A stretch of DNA of 64,000 nt from positions 60,117-124,116 of the forward strand of contig NZ_CAPS01000005.1 in the NCBI RefSeq assembly GCF_000333955.1, read 5' to 3'. Of the stretch, positions 25,825 to 38,090 are shown one piece after another (the first letter of the stretch is position 1; each line of letters opens with the position of its first letter). The translations under genes were made by a program, and so were the position numbers. A model generated the notes under the pieces. The model was not told the origin of the DNA. It did not search any database and saw only the letters and a list, made by a program, of their open reading frames with translations. This DNA is from Rhodococcus sp. AW25M09. Lineage in GTDB: Bacteria > Actinomycetota > Actinomycetes > Mycobacteriales > Mycobacteriaceae.

Positions 25825-25896
25825 TGTCGGTGACGGTCCGACCCCGCGATGCTCGAGAGGTCTTCACTCACGAAAGTCAAGGGACGGGAATTCGTC

Positions 25897-26776
25897 ATGA
25901 ATGCATCGACACGGGTCGTCGTCGGAGTCGACGGATCTGCCGCATCGTTCGACGCGGTCCGCTGGGCAACGCACGAGGCTGTTCGACGCCACGCCCCGCT
26001 CGAAGTCATCACGTCGTCGCTGTTCGCACCGGGCACCTACGGCGACGCCGTCGGCCTTCGGATGGGGGCGATTCGCAGACCCGGACGTCGACGCGAAACG
26101 GGTGCTGGGCGAGGCAGTCGATGTTGTGCGCGACGCTCTGGACGGGCAGGCGCTCGAGCTGGAGACTCGCCTCGAACACGGCTCCGCTGCCCGGGTCCTC
26201 ACCCATCTCGAGGTGAAGCCGGCCATGATCGTCCTCGGATCGAAGGGACTCGGCGAATTCACCGGCGGTCTGATGGGGTCGGTCGGCAGCGCTGTTCTGA
26301 CGCACGCCAAATGCCCTGTAGCAGTGATCAAGAAGGGCGGGGTCGTCGACGGACCGATCATCGTCGGCGTGGATTGCACCGCCAGTAGCCAACCCGCCAT
26401 CGGATTCGCTGTGCGAGAAGCATCGCTGCGGGGCGTCGACCTCGTCGCCGTACACGCATGGAGCGATCTGGAGCTCGGCAGTGTGTTGACCCGTGACGAC
26501 GACGGTCCGTGGGAAAATTCCGATTTTGCCGAGCGAACATCGTTGGCCGAGAGCCTGGCCGGATGGTCGGCCGACTACCCGGACGTGGTGATTCGCCGAG
26601 TGGTGGTTCAGGACAGGCCGGTACGAGAACTGCGCCACGCATCCGAGACGGCCCAACTGGTCGTCGTGGGCAGCCGGGGCCGAGGCGGTTTCGCATCGAT
26701 GCTTCTGGGGTCCACCGCACGCGCGGTCGTCCACTCGGTCGACGTACCCGTCGTTGTCGTTCCCACCGAACGATGA
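25897..26776 (+). pseudogene. Tandem-domain universal stress protein, frameshifted
   Basis: ATG 25897 begins a normal USP domain (VVVGVDGSAASFDAVRWATH), but the frame diverges near 26064-26068, a run of five G. The rest of domain 1 (from RFADPDVDAKRVLGEAVDVV) and all of domain 2 continue in the next frame, to the stop at 26776. Removing one G would join the parts into about 292 aa. The C-terminal ATP motif GSRGRGGFASMLLGS is intact. This is either a real one-base insertion or a sequencing error. The stop overlaps the phosphoketolase start as ATGA. Tandem DosR-like boxes lie upstream. Confidence 0.8.
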
Positions 26777-29163
26777 GCGCTCCGTCGATCGACACCGGTT
26801 ACAGCTCCGAGGAACTGGACGCAGACCTTCGGTACTGGGCGGCCGCGAACTACCTGACCGTGGCGCAGATCTACCTGCAGGGCAACGTATTGCTGCGTCA
26901 CCCCCTCGAAGTGGAGCACATCAAACCACGACTGCTCGGGCACTGGGGTACCAGTCCCGGGCTGTCGATGATCTACACGCTGCTCAATCGCCTGATCTGT
27001 CGAACCCATTCCGATTGGCTGTACGTCACCGGTCCGGGCCACGGCGGTCCGGCTCTCGTTGCGAACACTTACCTCGAGGGCACTTACAGCGAGATCTATC
27101 CGGACATCTCGCTCGACGACGACGGCGTCCTGCGCCTGTGCCGCCAATTCTCCACTCCCGGAGGTATTCCGAGCCACGTGAGTGTTCAGACGCCCGGCAG
27201 CATCCACGAGGGCGGCGAACTCGGCTACGCACTGATCCACGCCGCGGGTGAGGCATTCGACAACCCCGACCTGGTGGTCGCCTGCGTCGTCGGCGATGGT
27301 GAGGCCGAAACCGGTCCCCTCTCGGGTTCGTGGAAGATTCCGGCCTTCCTCAATCCGATCCGCGACGGTGCGGTGCTGCCCATCCTGCATCTCAACGACG
27401 CCAAGATCTCCGGCCCGACGGTACTCGGCCGCAGCACCGATCAGTCGATCGCCGACTACCTGGGAGGCCAGGGTTGGGCACCGATCTTCGTCGAGGGCGA
27501 CGATCCACGAGAGGTGTTCCCGGCCTTGGAATCCGCTCTCACCCGCGCCCACGACGCGATCCGGAATATTCAACACGCGGCCCGCAGCAACGAATCGCAC
27601 CACGGCATCGAGTGGCCTGCCATCGTCCTGCGTACCCCCAAGGGCTGGACCGGACCGCACGAGGTCGACGGCAGGTTGATCGAGGGAACGCATTGGGCAC
27701 ACCAGGTTCCGCTCTCCGGTGTCCGCGAGAATCCGGCGCATCTGGCCCAGCTCGAGCAGTGGCTGCTTTCCTACGATCCACGGTCACTGTTCGACGATGA
27801 CGGCGCCCCGGCGGCCTCCATCCGCGAGCTCACTCCATCGGGAGACGAACGACTCGGTGCCACCCCGTACGCCAATGGCGGCGTTCTGTTGCAGCCCTTG
27901 GTCATTCGCGATCTCGAGAACTACGCGCTCACCGTCGAGTCACCGGGGCACAGCTCGCACGAGACGACCACCGTACTCGGGGAGATGATGCGCGATATCT
28001 ATCTCGACAATTCGACGCCGCACGGCGGCGGAAACTTTCGTCTGTTCTGCCCCGACGAGACGGCCAGCAACCGACTTCAGGCCGTCTTCGAGGCCACCGA
28101 TCGATGCTGGCAGCTGCCGACCACAGAATTCGACGACAACCTGGCCGCCGACGGACGCGTCATGGAAGTGCTCAGTGAGCACCTCTGCGAGGGCTGGCTC
28201 GAGGCGTACCTGCTGTCCGGTCGGCACGGGCTGTTCGCCAGCTACGAGGCCTTCGCCATGGTGAGTGTGTCGATGCTGATCCAGCACACCAAGTGGCTGC
28301 AGCACGCGGGCACACTCGCCTGGCGAGCACCCGTTGCCTCACTGAACGTACTGCTGACCAGTACCTGTTGGCGTAACGATCACAACGGATTCAGCCATCA
28401 GGGTCCCGGGCTCATCGACGCGGTGATCCCATTGGCTCCCGATGTGGTGCGCGTCTGGCTCCCGCCGGACTCGAACACCCTCCTCGCCGTCGCGGATCAC
28501 TGCTTCCGCAGCCGCGGACACGTCAATGTGCTGGTGGTCGACAAGCAAAGCCATCCCCAGTATCTGACGCTGGCTCAGGCCCGCGAACACGCCGCCGCGG
28601 GTGCATCGAGATGGGGATGGGCCGGCACCGAGAACACCGATGTGCCAGGCAGTCCCGAGATCGTACTGGCCTGTGCCGGCGACGTGCCGACCGAAGAAAC
28701 TCTGGCTGCCGCCGATCTGCTGCGTACCTGGACACCCGGGCTGCAGGTTCGCGTCGTCAACGTCATCGATCTGATGGCGCTGCTGCCCGTCGTCGATCAT
28801 CCGCACGGATTCACGGACGAGCAGTTCGTCGATTTGTTCACCGATGCAGTCGATGTGGTCTTCGCGTTCCACGGCTACCCGCGAGCGGTGCACCAGCTAT
28901 TGCACGGACGCCCGAACGCTCAGCGATTCCACGTTCGTGGATTCATCGAACAGGGCACCACCACAACGCCGTTCGACATGGTGGTGCTGAACAAGATCAG
29001 TCGCTATCACCTGGCCGTGGAGGCTCTGGATCGCGCGGCCGACGCACCCGAGGGCGAGGAGCAACTCCGGCAGTTCTGCCACGACCAATTGATCCGGCAC
29101 GACGCCTACATCCGCGAACATTTCGAGGATCTCCCCGAGATTCGCGGATGGAGGTGGTCGTGA
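26773..29163 (+). CDS. xfp: Xylulose-5-phosphate/fructose-6-phosphate phosphoketolase
   Basis: 796 aa, ATG overlapping the USP stop as ATGA. Thiamine-diphosphate enzyme: the N-terminal YVTGPGHGGPALVANTYLEG and CVVGDGEAETGPLSGSW (GDGE metal/TPP motif) are diagnostic for phosphoketolases, as is HGGGNFRLFCPDET in the middle domain. Full length for the family. It splits xylulose-5-P to acetyl-phosphate and glyceraldehyde-3-P, giving ATP (via acetate kinase) without NAD+ reduction. Its position behind a USP gene with DosR-like boxes suggests hypoxic induction (inference). Confidence 0.95.
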   Translation: MSAPSIDTGYSSEELDADLRYWAAANYLTVAQIYLQGNVLLRHPLEVEHIKPRLLGHWGTSPGLSMIYTLLNRLICRTHSDWLYVTGPGHGGPALVANTYLEGTYSEIYPDISLDDDGVLRLCRQFSTPGGIPSHVSVQTPGSIHEGGELGYALIHAAGEAFDNPDLVVACVVGDGEAETGPLSGSWKIPAFLNPIRDGAVLPILHLNDAKISGPTVLGRSTDQSIADYLGGQGWAPIFVEGDDPREVFPALESALTRAHDAIRNIQHAARSNESHHGIEWPAIVLRTPKGWTGPHEVDGRLIEGTHWAHQVPLSGVRENPAHLAQLEQWLLSYDPRSLFDDDGAPAASIRELTPSGDERLGATPYANGGVLLQPLVIRDLENYALTVESPGHSSHETTTVLGEMMRDIYLDNSTPHGGGNFRLFCPDETASNRLQAVFEATDRCWQLPTTEFDDNLAADGRVMEVLSEHLCEGWLEAYLLSGRHGLFASYEAFAMVSVSMLIQHTKWLQHAGTLAWRAPVASLNVLLTSTCWRNDHNGFSHQGPGLIDAVIPLAPDVVRVWLPPDSNTLLAVADHCFRSRGHVNVLVVDKQSHPQYLTLAQAREHAAAGASRWGWAGTENTDVPGSPEIVLACAGDVPTEETLAAADLLRTWTPGLQVRVVNVIDLMALLPVVDHPHGFTDEQFVDLFTDAVDVVFAFHGYPRAVHQLLHGRPNAQRFHVRGFIEQGTTTTPFDMVVLNKISRYHLAVEALDRAADAPEGEEQLRQFCHDQLIRHDAYIREHFEDLPEIRGWRWS

Positions 29164-29174
29164 CCGATCGGTAG

Positions 29175-30008
29175 CTATCCGCGCGCGATGATCAGCGGGC
29201 AGTCGACGCGGTGGGACAGCGACCTGACGGTGGAGCCCAGCAGGCGTCCGCTGAGTCGTCCGCGTCGACCGCTGCCGATCACGACGGCCTGTGCCCGCTG
29301 GGAGAGTTCGAGAAGATTCTCGACCACGTTCCCGTGCAGCACTGTTCGCGTCACCGCCACCTGCGGATATTGTTCACCCCAGCCCGCGAGAGACTGCTCC
29401 AGAACGCTCTGCCCGGTCGAATCGTCCGGCGCGACGTGTGCGGCCACCAGACCGGTTCCGTGAAGCGCGGCTTCCTCGAACGCCAACTGCATCGACCTCT
29501 CGTTGCCGGTCGATGCGTCGACCCCCACGACCACCGTGTCGCGTGCCGATTCGATCGAGACGTTTCGCGGCACGATGACCACCGGACAATGCGCCTGCCC
29601 GGAGACCGCTGTACTCACCGAGCCGAGCAGTTCGGCAAAATACTCTCCGTTGCCGCGGGTGCCCACCACGATCAACGACGCGTCGGAGGACTGATCGATC
29701 ATCGCTTGGATCGGCGGCCCCACGAGGGCATCGACGCTGATGGACAATGCGTCAGGTTCGAGCACCGAACGACGGGCGACGAGCGAGGCCCCGGCGAGAA
29801 TCGTGTCTGCCGCAGCGCGCTCCTGGGTACCGATGTGCACTGGCAGCGTCACGAAGCTGGTGTAGAGCTCCTTGACCTGGTACGCGGACACCAGCCTCAA
29901 CGTGGCGCCGCGGAGCTCTGCCGCTCGTGCAGCCCAACCGACCGCGTCGAGTGACGAACTGGAGCCGTCGACGCCGACGACGATTGCAGACGAACCGTCG
30001 GTACTCAT
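29175..30008 (-). CDS. Tandem-domain universal stress protein
   Basis: 277 aa from ATG 30008, which overlaps the stop of the upstream USP gene (ATGA). Two USP domains: IVVGVDGSSSSLDAVGWAAR (about residue 8) and VVVGVDASTGNERSMQLAFE (about 155). The ATP-binding glycine motif G-2x-G-9x-G(S/T) is clear in both (GTRGNGEYFAELLGSVS and GSGRRGRLSGRLLGSTV). It converges on the phosphoketolase gene with an 11-base gap. Confidence 0.9.
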   Translation of the reverse strand: MSTDGSSAIVVGVDGSSSSLDAVGWAARAAELRGATLRLVSAYQVKELYTSFVTLPVHIGTQERAAADTILAGASLVARRSVLEPDALSISVDALVGPPIQAMIDQSSDASLIVVGTRGNGEYFAELLGSVSTAVSGQAHCPVVIVPRNVSIESARDTVVVGVDASTGNERSMQLAFEEAALHGTGLVAAHVAPDDSTGQSVLEQSLAGWGEQYPQVAVTRTVLHGNVVENLLELSQRAQAVVIGSGRRGRLSGRLLGSTVRSLSHRVDCPLIIARG

Positions 30009-30847
30009 GCGTGCGGGACGACGAGTACGGGGCACTCGGAGTGCCGAAGAAGCGCAATCAATGTCGGTCCCGGCACTCGATCACGCTCGTGGCCGACCAC
30101 CATCAGCTGGGCAGTGTCGGAGACCGCGACCAGTTCCGATCCCGCGTCCGCCTCGGCGTAGACCGATGCCACCCGGATGTTCGGGTAATTCGCTCCGAAG
30201 GGTTCCAACCGAACGTCCATGGCCGATTCGGGGTGTAGTCCATCCGGCGGGCCGCTGAGAGCTGACGCGAGAATCGAGGAGACGGCCTGGGCGTGTACGG
30301 CCAGCACGCTGGCCCCTCTCATTGCCGCCTCCTGAAATGCCTGGGCCACGACGACGTCTTTAGCCGACACCTCGGCATCCCCGAGTGCGGCAACCACCGC
30401 GCCTCCTCGCTGGGAGTCGAAGGTTCGGACAAGGGCCACGGGGTGAGCCGAGGACTCCACGACGGTGTGAACCACCGATCCGAGAACCCATGCAGCAAGT
30501 GAGTTCTCGGTAGTGATGCCCAACACTGTCAGGCACGCCGATGCCGCCTCGGACAGCATCACTTTCGCCGGGTCACCCTGCAGAACAATCGCTTCCACGA
30601 TTACGGTGGGATCGCTCGTCTTGGCCATCACCGCCGCCTGGTCCAACACCGTGCGGGCGTAATCACCGTCCACGTCGGGCGCGCCGTATACGGTTTCATG
30701 CTGCAGGTGGGGTTCGATCACGTGCACCAGCCGCAATGATGTTTCACGTCCCCGTGCCTCGCGTACGGCGAAGCGAACCGCATCGAGTGCCGCAGTCGAT
30801 CCGTCTATTCCGACCACAACGGGTCCGGTGGTGTGTGAGCTGTTCAT
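30005..30847 (-). CDS. Tandem-domain universal stress protein
   Basis: 280 aa. Domain 1 starts VVVGIDGSTAALDAVRFAVR. Domain 2, from about residue 150, is more divergent and lacks the GVDGS start (AVVAALGDAEVSAKDVVVAQ). Its nucleotide motif is weakened (GHERDRVPGPTLIALLRHSE), so only domain 1 may bind ATP. It heads a two-gene USP operon. Its promoter region holds an 18-bp motif also found in the dosR promoter region. Confidence 0.88.
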   Translation of the reverse strand: MNSSHTTGPVVVGIDGSTAALDAVRFAVREARGRETSLRLVHVIEPHLQHETVYGAPDVDGDYARTVLDQAAVMAKTSDPTVIVEAIVLQGDPAKVMLSEAASACLTVLGITTENSLAAWVLGSVVHTVVESSAHPVALVRTFDSQRGGAVVAALGDAEVSAKDVVVAQAFQEAAMRGASVLAVHAQAVSSILASALSGPPDGLHPESAMDVRLEPFGANYPNIRVASVYAEADAGSELVAVSDTAQLMVVGHERDRVPGPTLIALLRHSECPVLVVPHA

Positions 30848-30960
30848 CGGGTTCCTCTCGATGGTGCGACGGAGCTGCGAGCAGTAGGCGAGATTCGCCG
30901 ACGGCCTGCACTGTCATCGAGAACGCTACGAGCGCATCCTGGCTCGGCGCAGCGGTCGGA

Positions 30961-30980
30961 GGTCACCGAAACAGGTGACC
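30961..30980. promoter_or_regulatory. Palindrome GGTCACC-GAAACA-GGTGACC between dosS and the USP operon
   Basis: Seven-base perfect arms. It lies after the dosS stop and upstream of the USP operon start, so it could be a terminator hairpin or an operator. The inner 18 bases (GTCACCGAAACAGGTGAC) match 16 of 18 bases at 33448-33465 in the dosR promoter region, which favours a protein-binding site. Confidence 0.45.
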
Positions 30981-30994
30981 AACGGCTACACCCG

Positions 30995-33365
<2,371 letters not shown>

Positions 33366-33447
33366 GGCGACACCCCTCACCTGCGTCCACGCTGGGCGCC
33401 TCTACTTCCGAGCCTACGGGTCGCAGGCGCGGGCAACCTGACCTTTT

Positions 33448-33474
33448 GTCACCGAAACCGGAGACGAAAGTCCT
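33448..33474. promoter_or_regulatory. DosR-like box plus an adjacent 18-bp motif in the dosR/USP intergenic region
   Basis: On the minus strand 33474-33461 reads AGGACTTTCGTCTC, close to GGGACTTTCGTCCC. It abuts GTCACCGAAACCGGAGAC (33448-33465), the motif shared with 30962-30979. Placed about 100 bases from both the dosR and USP starts, suiting autoregulation and USP activation. Confidence 0.6.
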
Positions 33475-33559
33475 CTGTTCCGGTGTTGTTCGCCTGCCGC
33501 GCCCGACCCGGTGGGTGGGCTCTGATGTAACTCGAACACCCGACCGAGGAGGTCACCCG

Positions 33560-34492
33560 ATGAGATCACTGCCGACCGTCGTCGGAGTCGATGGATCAGC
33601 TGCAGCGTTGGACGCCGTGCGCTGGGCAACACTCGACGCGCGATTACACCGGTCCGATGTGGTTGTCGTCTCGGCAATTTCGCTGCCGAGAGCCTTGACA
33701 GGCGTGGGTATTCTGCCCGAACCCGTTGTACAGCAATCGAGATCGGAGATCGACAGAATTCTGGACGAGGCCCGTGCACTGGCGGCTCGCGACAACGCGA
33801 GGATGGGTGAGATCACCATCGACACCGTGTCGTCAGAAAATTCGGCAGTCGCCACGCTGCTCGAGCTGTCGGACACCTCGCGCATGATCGTCATCGCAAC
33901 CCGGGGGCTGGGCGGCACCGAGCAACGATCGCTCGGGTCCATCGGCTTCGCCGTCACCACCCATGCCCGATGCCCGGTCACGGTGGTGCGCGGCTGGACA
34001 GGAGAGAGTCTCGATCACGAGTCCCGTCCGGTGGTCGTAGGAGTGGACGGAACGAAGGCGAGCGCGGCGGCGGTCGAACTGGCCTTCGACGAGGCCTATG
34101 TGCGCTCGGCCCCACTGACTGCGGTGCACTCGTGGTCCGATGCGGATCTGTCGGTGGGGGTCCCGATCAGAGGGCTCGAATGGCCGGCGAACCGGCCCGC
34201 TGCTGCAGATCAGTTGGCGCGAATGCTCCAACCGAATGTTCGACGGTATCCCACGGTGTCGGTGCGCCCGGTGGTGGTCAAGGACCGACCGGTACAAGCG
34301 CTCCTCGATCATGCGCAGGGCGCTCAGCTGGCGGTGATCGGTAGTCACGGACGCGGTGGATTCGCCGGAATGATGCTCGGTTCGACCAGCCGATCGGTGC
34401 TGGCACGCGCATCATGTCCGGTCACCGTCGTCCCGACGGCCGGCCGCCGTCTCGTGCGGACCACCGGGACATCGAACCCGGACGTCGCGTGA
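33560..34492 (+). CDS. Tandem-domain universal stress protein, divergent from dosR
   Basis: 310 aa from ATG 33560, with the strong RBS GAGGAGG. Two USP domains (TVVGVDGSAAALDAVRWAT at about residue 6; VVVGVDGTKASAAAVELAFD at about 158). The second ATP motif is canonical (GSHGRGGFAGMMLGSTSRS); the first is looser (ATRGLGGTEQRSLGS). In mycobacteria a USP gene (Rv3134c) also adjoins dosR, though there it is co-transcribed; here it is divergent. Confidence 0.9.
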   Translation: MRSLPTVVGVDGSAAALDAVRWATLDARLHRSDVVVVSAISLPRALTGVGILPEPVVQQSRSEIDRILDEARALAARDNARMGEITIDTVSSENSAVATLLELSDTSRMIVIATRGLGGTEQRSLGSIGFAVTTHARCPVTVVRGWTGESLDHESRPVVVGVDGTKASAAAVELAFDEAYVRSAPLTAVHSWSDADLSVGVPIRGLEWPANRPAAADQLARMLQPNVRRYPTVSVRPVVVKDRPVQALLDHAQGAQLAVIGSHGRGGFAGMMLGSTSRSVLARASCPVTVVPTAGRRLVRTTGTSNPDVA

Positions 34493-34785
34493 TCCGACTC
34501 GAGTACGAGCTGCCGTTCGCCGACGTGCCAGGGCACTAATGCTCTACATCGACGGCACTGGGCGCTGCACGCTGTGTCCATGAGCGAACTCAGCGATGAA
34601 AAGTGGCCGATGAGGGCGCTCATCGCGGTGATCGTCATTCATGTACTTTCGCAGGCAGCATTCTCATCGCGGGTGTTCATTCGACCAGCACCACACACGC
34701 ACCGAGGTAGATCGTGCCTGACGCGGTTAACTTTGACGGCAGTGTCTCGCTGATCCGGCCACGCCGGCAGGAAGGAGCGATCGCA
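34493..34785. other. 293-bp intergenic region before the APC permease, no clear gene
   Basis: I see no convincing coding sequence, terminator or DosR box. A short frame from ATG 34580 (MSELSDEKWPMRALIAVIVI) has a hydrophobic stretch but no RBS. AGGGCACTAATGCTCT (34539-34554) is a poor partial palindrome. The promoter of the permease is presumably here. Confidence 0.5.
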
Positions 34786-36081
34786 ATGGCACCGCGCTCG
34801 GGTTCTGCTGCCACTGCGCCGATGGGCTTGTGGGGCGCTGTCGCGATCGGCGTCGGCGGCATGGTGGGCGGCGGGATCTTCGCAGTACTGGGGCTGTCGG
34901 TCCAGATAACCAAGGGCGCAGCACCACTGGCGTTTCTGCTGGCCGGCTTGGTGGCGATGCTGACGGCGCGGTCCTACGCGCGACTGTCGACGGCCTATCC
35001 GAGCCGCGGCGGAACCGTCGCATTCGTCAACCATGCATTCGGCAGCGGCCTGTTCTCCGGCGGCATCAACGTCCTACTGTGGCTCAGCTACATCGTCATG
35101 CTCGCTCTCTACTCACAGGCCTTCGGCGGTTATGCGGCCAGTTTCCTTCCGCCCGCGTATCACGGACTGGGCAAGCACCTGTTTCTCACCGTCGTGCTCT
35201 TCGCGATCACAGCTGTCAACGTCGCGGGCACGAGCACCGTTGCACGCACCGAGCGGTTCGTCGTCGCAATCAAGGTCGTGATTCTCATCTTCTTCGTCGC
35301 AGTCGGTGTATTCGGGGTATCGACCACCAGACTGGCACCGGCGCAGTGGAGTTCACCAGTATCGATTGTTGCGGGTGGAATGATCATCTTCTTGGCGTAC
35401 GAGGGCTTCGAGCTCATCGCCAACGCCGCCGAAGACGTTGCACACCCCGAGCGAACCTTGACCCGGGCCTACTACATCTCGGTGTTGTTCGTGATCGTCC
35501 TGTACATCGCCGTTGCCGTTGTCGCAGTCGGATCCCTCCCCATTGGGCAACTTGTGAACGCGCAAGACTACGCATTGGCCGAGGCCGCCCGACCAGCTCT
35601 GGGGTCCGCGGGATTTACGCTGATTGCGGTTGCGGCGATGTTGTCGACCGCGTCCGCGATCAACGCCACACTGTATGGATCGGCACGGATGACCTACGTC
35701 ATCGCGACGTCCGGGGAACTCCCCGCACGATTGGAGCGGCCGATCTGGAACCGACCGATCCTAGGGCTGCTGATCACCGGTGGATCGACCGTCGTCATCG
35801 CAAATGTTCTCGATCTCCACAGTATCTCCACCATGGGAAGCGCCGGATTTCTGATCGTGTTCGCAGTGGTGAACACTGCCGAAGCACGGACCGCGCGCAG
35901 TCGCGGCGATGCGCGACCGTGGATCTCGATGGTTGCCGCGTTGGCGTGCGTCGGTGCGCTGGTCGCTCTTGTCGCGACGAGCAGCCTGGGGCAATGCCTG
36001 GTTCTGCTGAGCATGGTGCTGTTGGCATTCGGAGTGGAACTCGTTTTTCGCGTGGCGAAGCTCAGGATGCCCCGGGTTTGA
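34786..36081 (+). CDS. APC-superfamily amino-acid permease
   Basis: 431 aa from ATG 34786, chosen over GTG 34714 because GAAGGAG (34771-34777) precedes it. About twelve transmembrane helices; the first carries GVGGMVGGGIFAVLG, the substrate/ion-binding loop of APC transporters. The third to fifth helices (YSRGG-like SRGGTVAFVNHAFG) also fit. Closest to the general amino-acid permease group; the substrate is not readable. Convergent to the arc genes. Confidence 0.87.
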   Translation: MAPRSGSAATAPMGLWGAVAIGVGGMVGGGIFAVLGLSVQITKGAAPLAFLLAGLVAMLTARSYARLSTAYPSRGGTVAFVNHAFGSGLFSGGINVLLWLSYIVMLALYSQAFGGYAASFLPPAYHGLGKHLFLTVVLFAITAVNVAGTSTVARTERFVVAIKVVILIFFVAVGVFGVSTTRLAPAQWSSPVSIVAGGMIIFLAYEGFELIANAAEDVAHPERTLTRAYYISVLFVIVLYIAVAVVAVGSLPIGQLVNAQDYALAEAARPALGSAGFTLIAVAAMLSTASAINATLYGSARMTYVIATSGELPARLERPIWNRPILGLLITGGSTVVIANVLDLHSISTMGSAGFLIVFAVVNTAEARTARSRGDARPWISMVAALACVGALVALVATSSLGQCLVLLSMVLLAFGVELVFRVAKLRMPRV

Positions 36082-36148
36082 CCCGAGTGGAGTTGTTCCA
36101 GTGCGGGTGTTGCCATTTATCGGCACACGCAGCATCACTGAAGAGAAT

Positions 36149-37093
36149 CTAGTAACGCCCGCGGCCCGAGCTGATGTCCTCGGTTCGCCGGTCTGCGATG
36201 ATGGTCCCCGAGATTCCTGCGAGCACGTTCTGCGCATCGTCGAGTGAGCCGATCATCGCCGGATACCCTGAGGCAGAGGAGAATGCGCAACACGCTTCGA
36301 TCTTCGGTGCCATCGAACCCTCGGCGAAATCGGTCGTGATCAACTCGTCGACATAGACGTTGTGCAGCGGGATTTCCTGCGCTGTCCCGAAGTGGTCGAC
36401 GACAGCCGGAACATCCGTCAGAATCAGCAGACGGCGTGCCCCGCAGTCGAGGGCCATGATTGCCGCTGTCCAGTCCTTGTCGATCACTGCTTCGATTCCG
36501 TTGAGCTCACCACTCGCCGCCTCGACGACGGGCACTCCACCGCCGCCTCCGCACACCACCACGGACCCGGCCTCGAGCAACGTGTTGATCGAGTATTTCT
36601 CTATCATGCGAACCGGTTTCGGAGACGGTACCGTTCGACGCCACCCCGATCCGTCGACTGCGACCGACCAACCGTGCTGGTCTACTACGGCCTCTGCCTG
36701 TGCGCGGGTGTACATGGGTCCGACGAACTTCGTCGGCACAGCGAACGCCGGATCGTCCGGATCCACGCATACCTGAGTCGTGAGGTTGACGATCGGCTTG
36801 ACCACTCCGGCGTTGCGTAGCGCCTGCGACAGCCAGTATCCGATCATTCCCTGGGTCTGAGCCACGAGTGCATCGAGCGGATACGGTCGAGTCAGCGACG
36901 TGTCGGCAGTGCTTTCCCGCGCGAGCAACCCCACCTGCGGTCCGTTCCCGTGGCAGACGATCACCTCGTGATCGGCAATGATCGGTGCGAGAGCGATTGC
37001 TGCAGAGCGGATATGGTCGAGTTGAGCTGCCGCGTCGGGCCGCTCACCGCGGCGAAGAAGGGCATTGCCACCCACGGCAACAACGATGCGCAT
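36149..37093 (-). CDS. arcC: Carbamate kinase
   Basis: 314 aa. The amino-acid-kinase start VVAVGGNALLRRG and the family motif CHGNGPQVGLLA are diagnostic, as is GGGGGVPVVE for nucleotide binding. It converts carbamoyl-phosphate plus ADP to ATP, CO2 and ammonia, the energy-yielding step of arginine fermentation. It is the last gene of the arcA-arcB-arcC run, one base after arcB. Confidence 0.95.
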   Translation of the reverse strand: MRIVVAVGGNALLRRGERPDAAAQLDHIRSAAIALAPIIADHEVIVCHGNGPQVGLLARESTADTSLTRPYPLDALVAQTQGMIGYWLSQALRNAGVVKPIVNLTTQVCVDPDDPAFAVPTKFVGPMYTRAQAEAVVDQHGWSVAVDGSGWRRTVPSPKPVRMIEKYSINTLLEAGSVVVCGGGGGVPVVEAASGELNGIEAVIDKDWTAAIMALDCGARRLLILTDVPAVVDHFGTAQEIPLHNVYVDELITTDFAEGSMAPKIEACCAFSSASGYPAMIGSLDDAQNVLAGISGTIIADRRTEDISSGRGRY

Positions 37094-37094
37094 C

Positions 37095-38090
37095 TCAGTT
37101 GCCCAGTGCTTCGACGAGCACAGCGCGGATGGTGTGCAAGCGATTCTCCGCCTGCTCGAACACCAGCGACTGCGGCGACTCGAACACGTCGTCGGTCACT
37201 TCTGCACCGTCCAGACCGAACCGATCGAACACACTCTGCCCCAGCGCGGTACTTCGATCGTGAACCGAGGGGAGGCAGTGCATGAAGCGCGATTCGGGCT
37301 TCCCGGTGAGCTTCATCGTCTGTTCGGTGACGCGATAGGGCAACAACAGCTCCACCCGTGACGACCACTGCTCGTCGGATTCTCCCATGCTCACCCACAT
37401 ATCCGTGTAGACGAAATCTGCATCGTCGACACCATCGGAGATGTTGTCGGTGATCAGGATTCGGGCTCTGCTGTCGACGGCGAGCGTTTCGGCGATGTCG
37501 ACGACGTCCGCCGGCGGCCACAGCTCACGCGGTGCGACGATCCGCACGTTCATTCCGAGCAGCGCTCCGGTGACCAGAAGAGACCGGGCGACGTTGTTCC
37601 GGCCGTCCCCGACGAAGCTGTACACGATCTCCTCGACGGGCCCATCGTGATTGTCGATCATGGTCATGATGTCGGCGAGCATCTGAGTGGGATGCCATTG
37701 GTCGGTCAAGCCGTTCCACACCGGCACGCCGGCATTTTCGGCGAGCTCCTCGACGGAGCTCTGCGAAAAGCCGCGGAACTCGATACCGTCGAACATCCGC
37801 CCCAGCACCCGGGCGGTGTCGCGAATCGATTCCTCTTTGCCGAGGTGAGACCCGCTCGGGCCCAGATAGGTGACGTGGGCACCTTCGCGGTGTGCTGCAA
37901 CTTCGAAGGCGCATCGTGTTCTGGTGGAGCTCTTCTCGAAGACGAGCGCGATGTTCTTACCGGCGAGCCGCTCTCGCGAGTCGTCGTCGTAATGCGCCTG
38001 CGCGAGCAGACGCGCGTCCTCGACCAGAGAGAGGAACTGCGCCTTGGTCAGGTCGATCTCCTTGAGCAAGGACCCTCGAGCGCATGCCAT
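37095..38090 (-). CDS. arcB: Ornithine carbamoyltransferase, catabolic
   Basis: 331 aa from ATG 38090 (TGATG overlap with the arcA stop). The carbamoyl-phosphate loop STRTR is at residues 55-59; HPTQMLAD and the ornithine-loop HCLPSVHD are present. Between arginine deiminase and carbamate kinase it should work in the catabolic direction, splitting citrulline to ornithine and carbamoyl-phosphate. Length is normal. Confidence 0.95.
   Translation of the reverse strand: MACARGSLLKEIDLTKAQFLSLVEDARLLAQAHYDDDSRERLAGKNIALVFEKSSTRTRCAFEVAAHREGAHVTYLGPSGSHLGKEESIRDTARVLGRMFDGIEFRGFSQSSVEELAENAGVPVWNGLTDQWHPTQMLADIMTMIDNHDGPVEEIVYSFVGDGRNNVARSLLVTGALLGMNVRIVAPRELWPPADVVDIAETLAVDSRARILITDNISDGVDDADFVYTDMWVSMGESDEQWSSRVELLLPYRVTEQTMKLTGKPESRFMHCLPSVHDRSTALGQSVFDRFGLDGAEVTDDVFESPQSLVFEQAENRLHTIRAVLVEALGN

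Noticed and set aside
34539..34554. AGGGCACTAATGCTCT as a DosR box for the APC permease
   Set aside because: Only about half the core positions agree with the consensus, and it lies more than 230 bases from the start codon.
34580..34760. Short frame with hydrophobic stretch before the APC permease
   Set aside because: No RBS, poor codon pattern and no similarity that I recognise.
36103..36130. Imperfect hairpin between the APC permease and arcC
   Set aside because: Arms have mismatches and no T-run; too weak to call a terminator.
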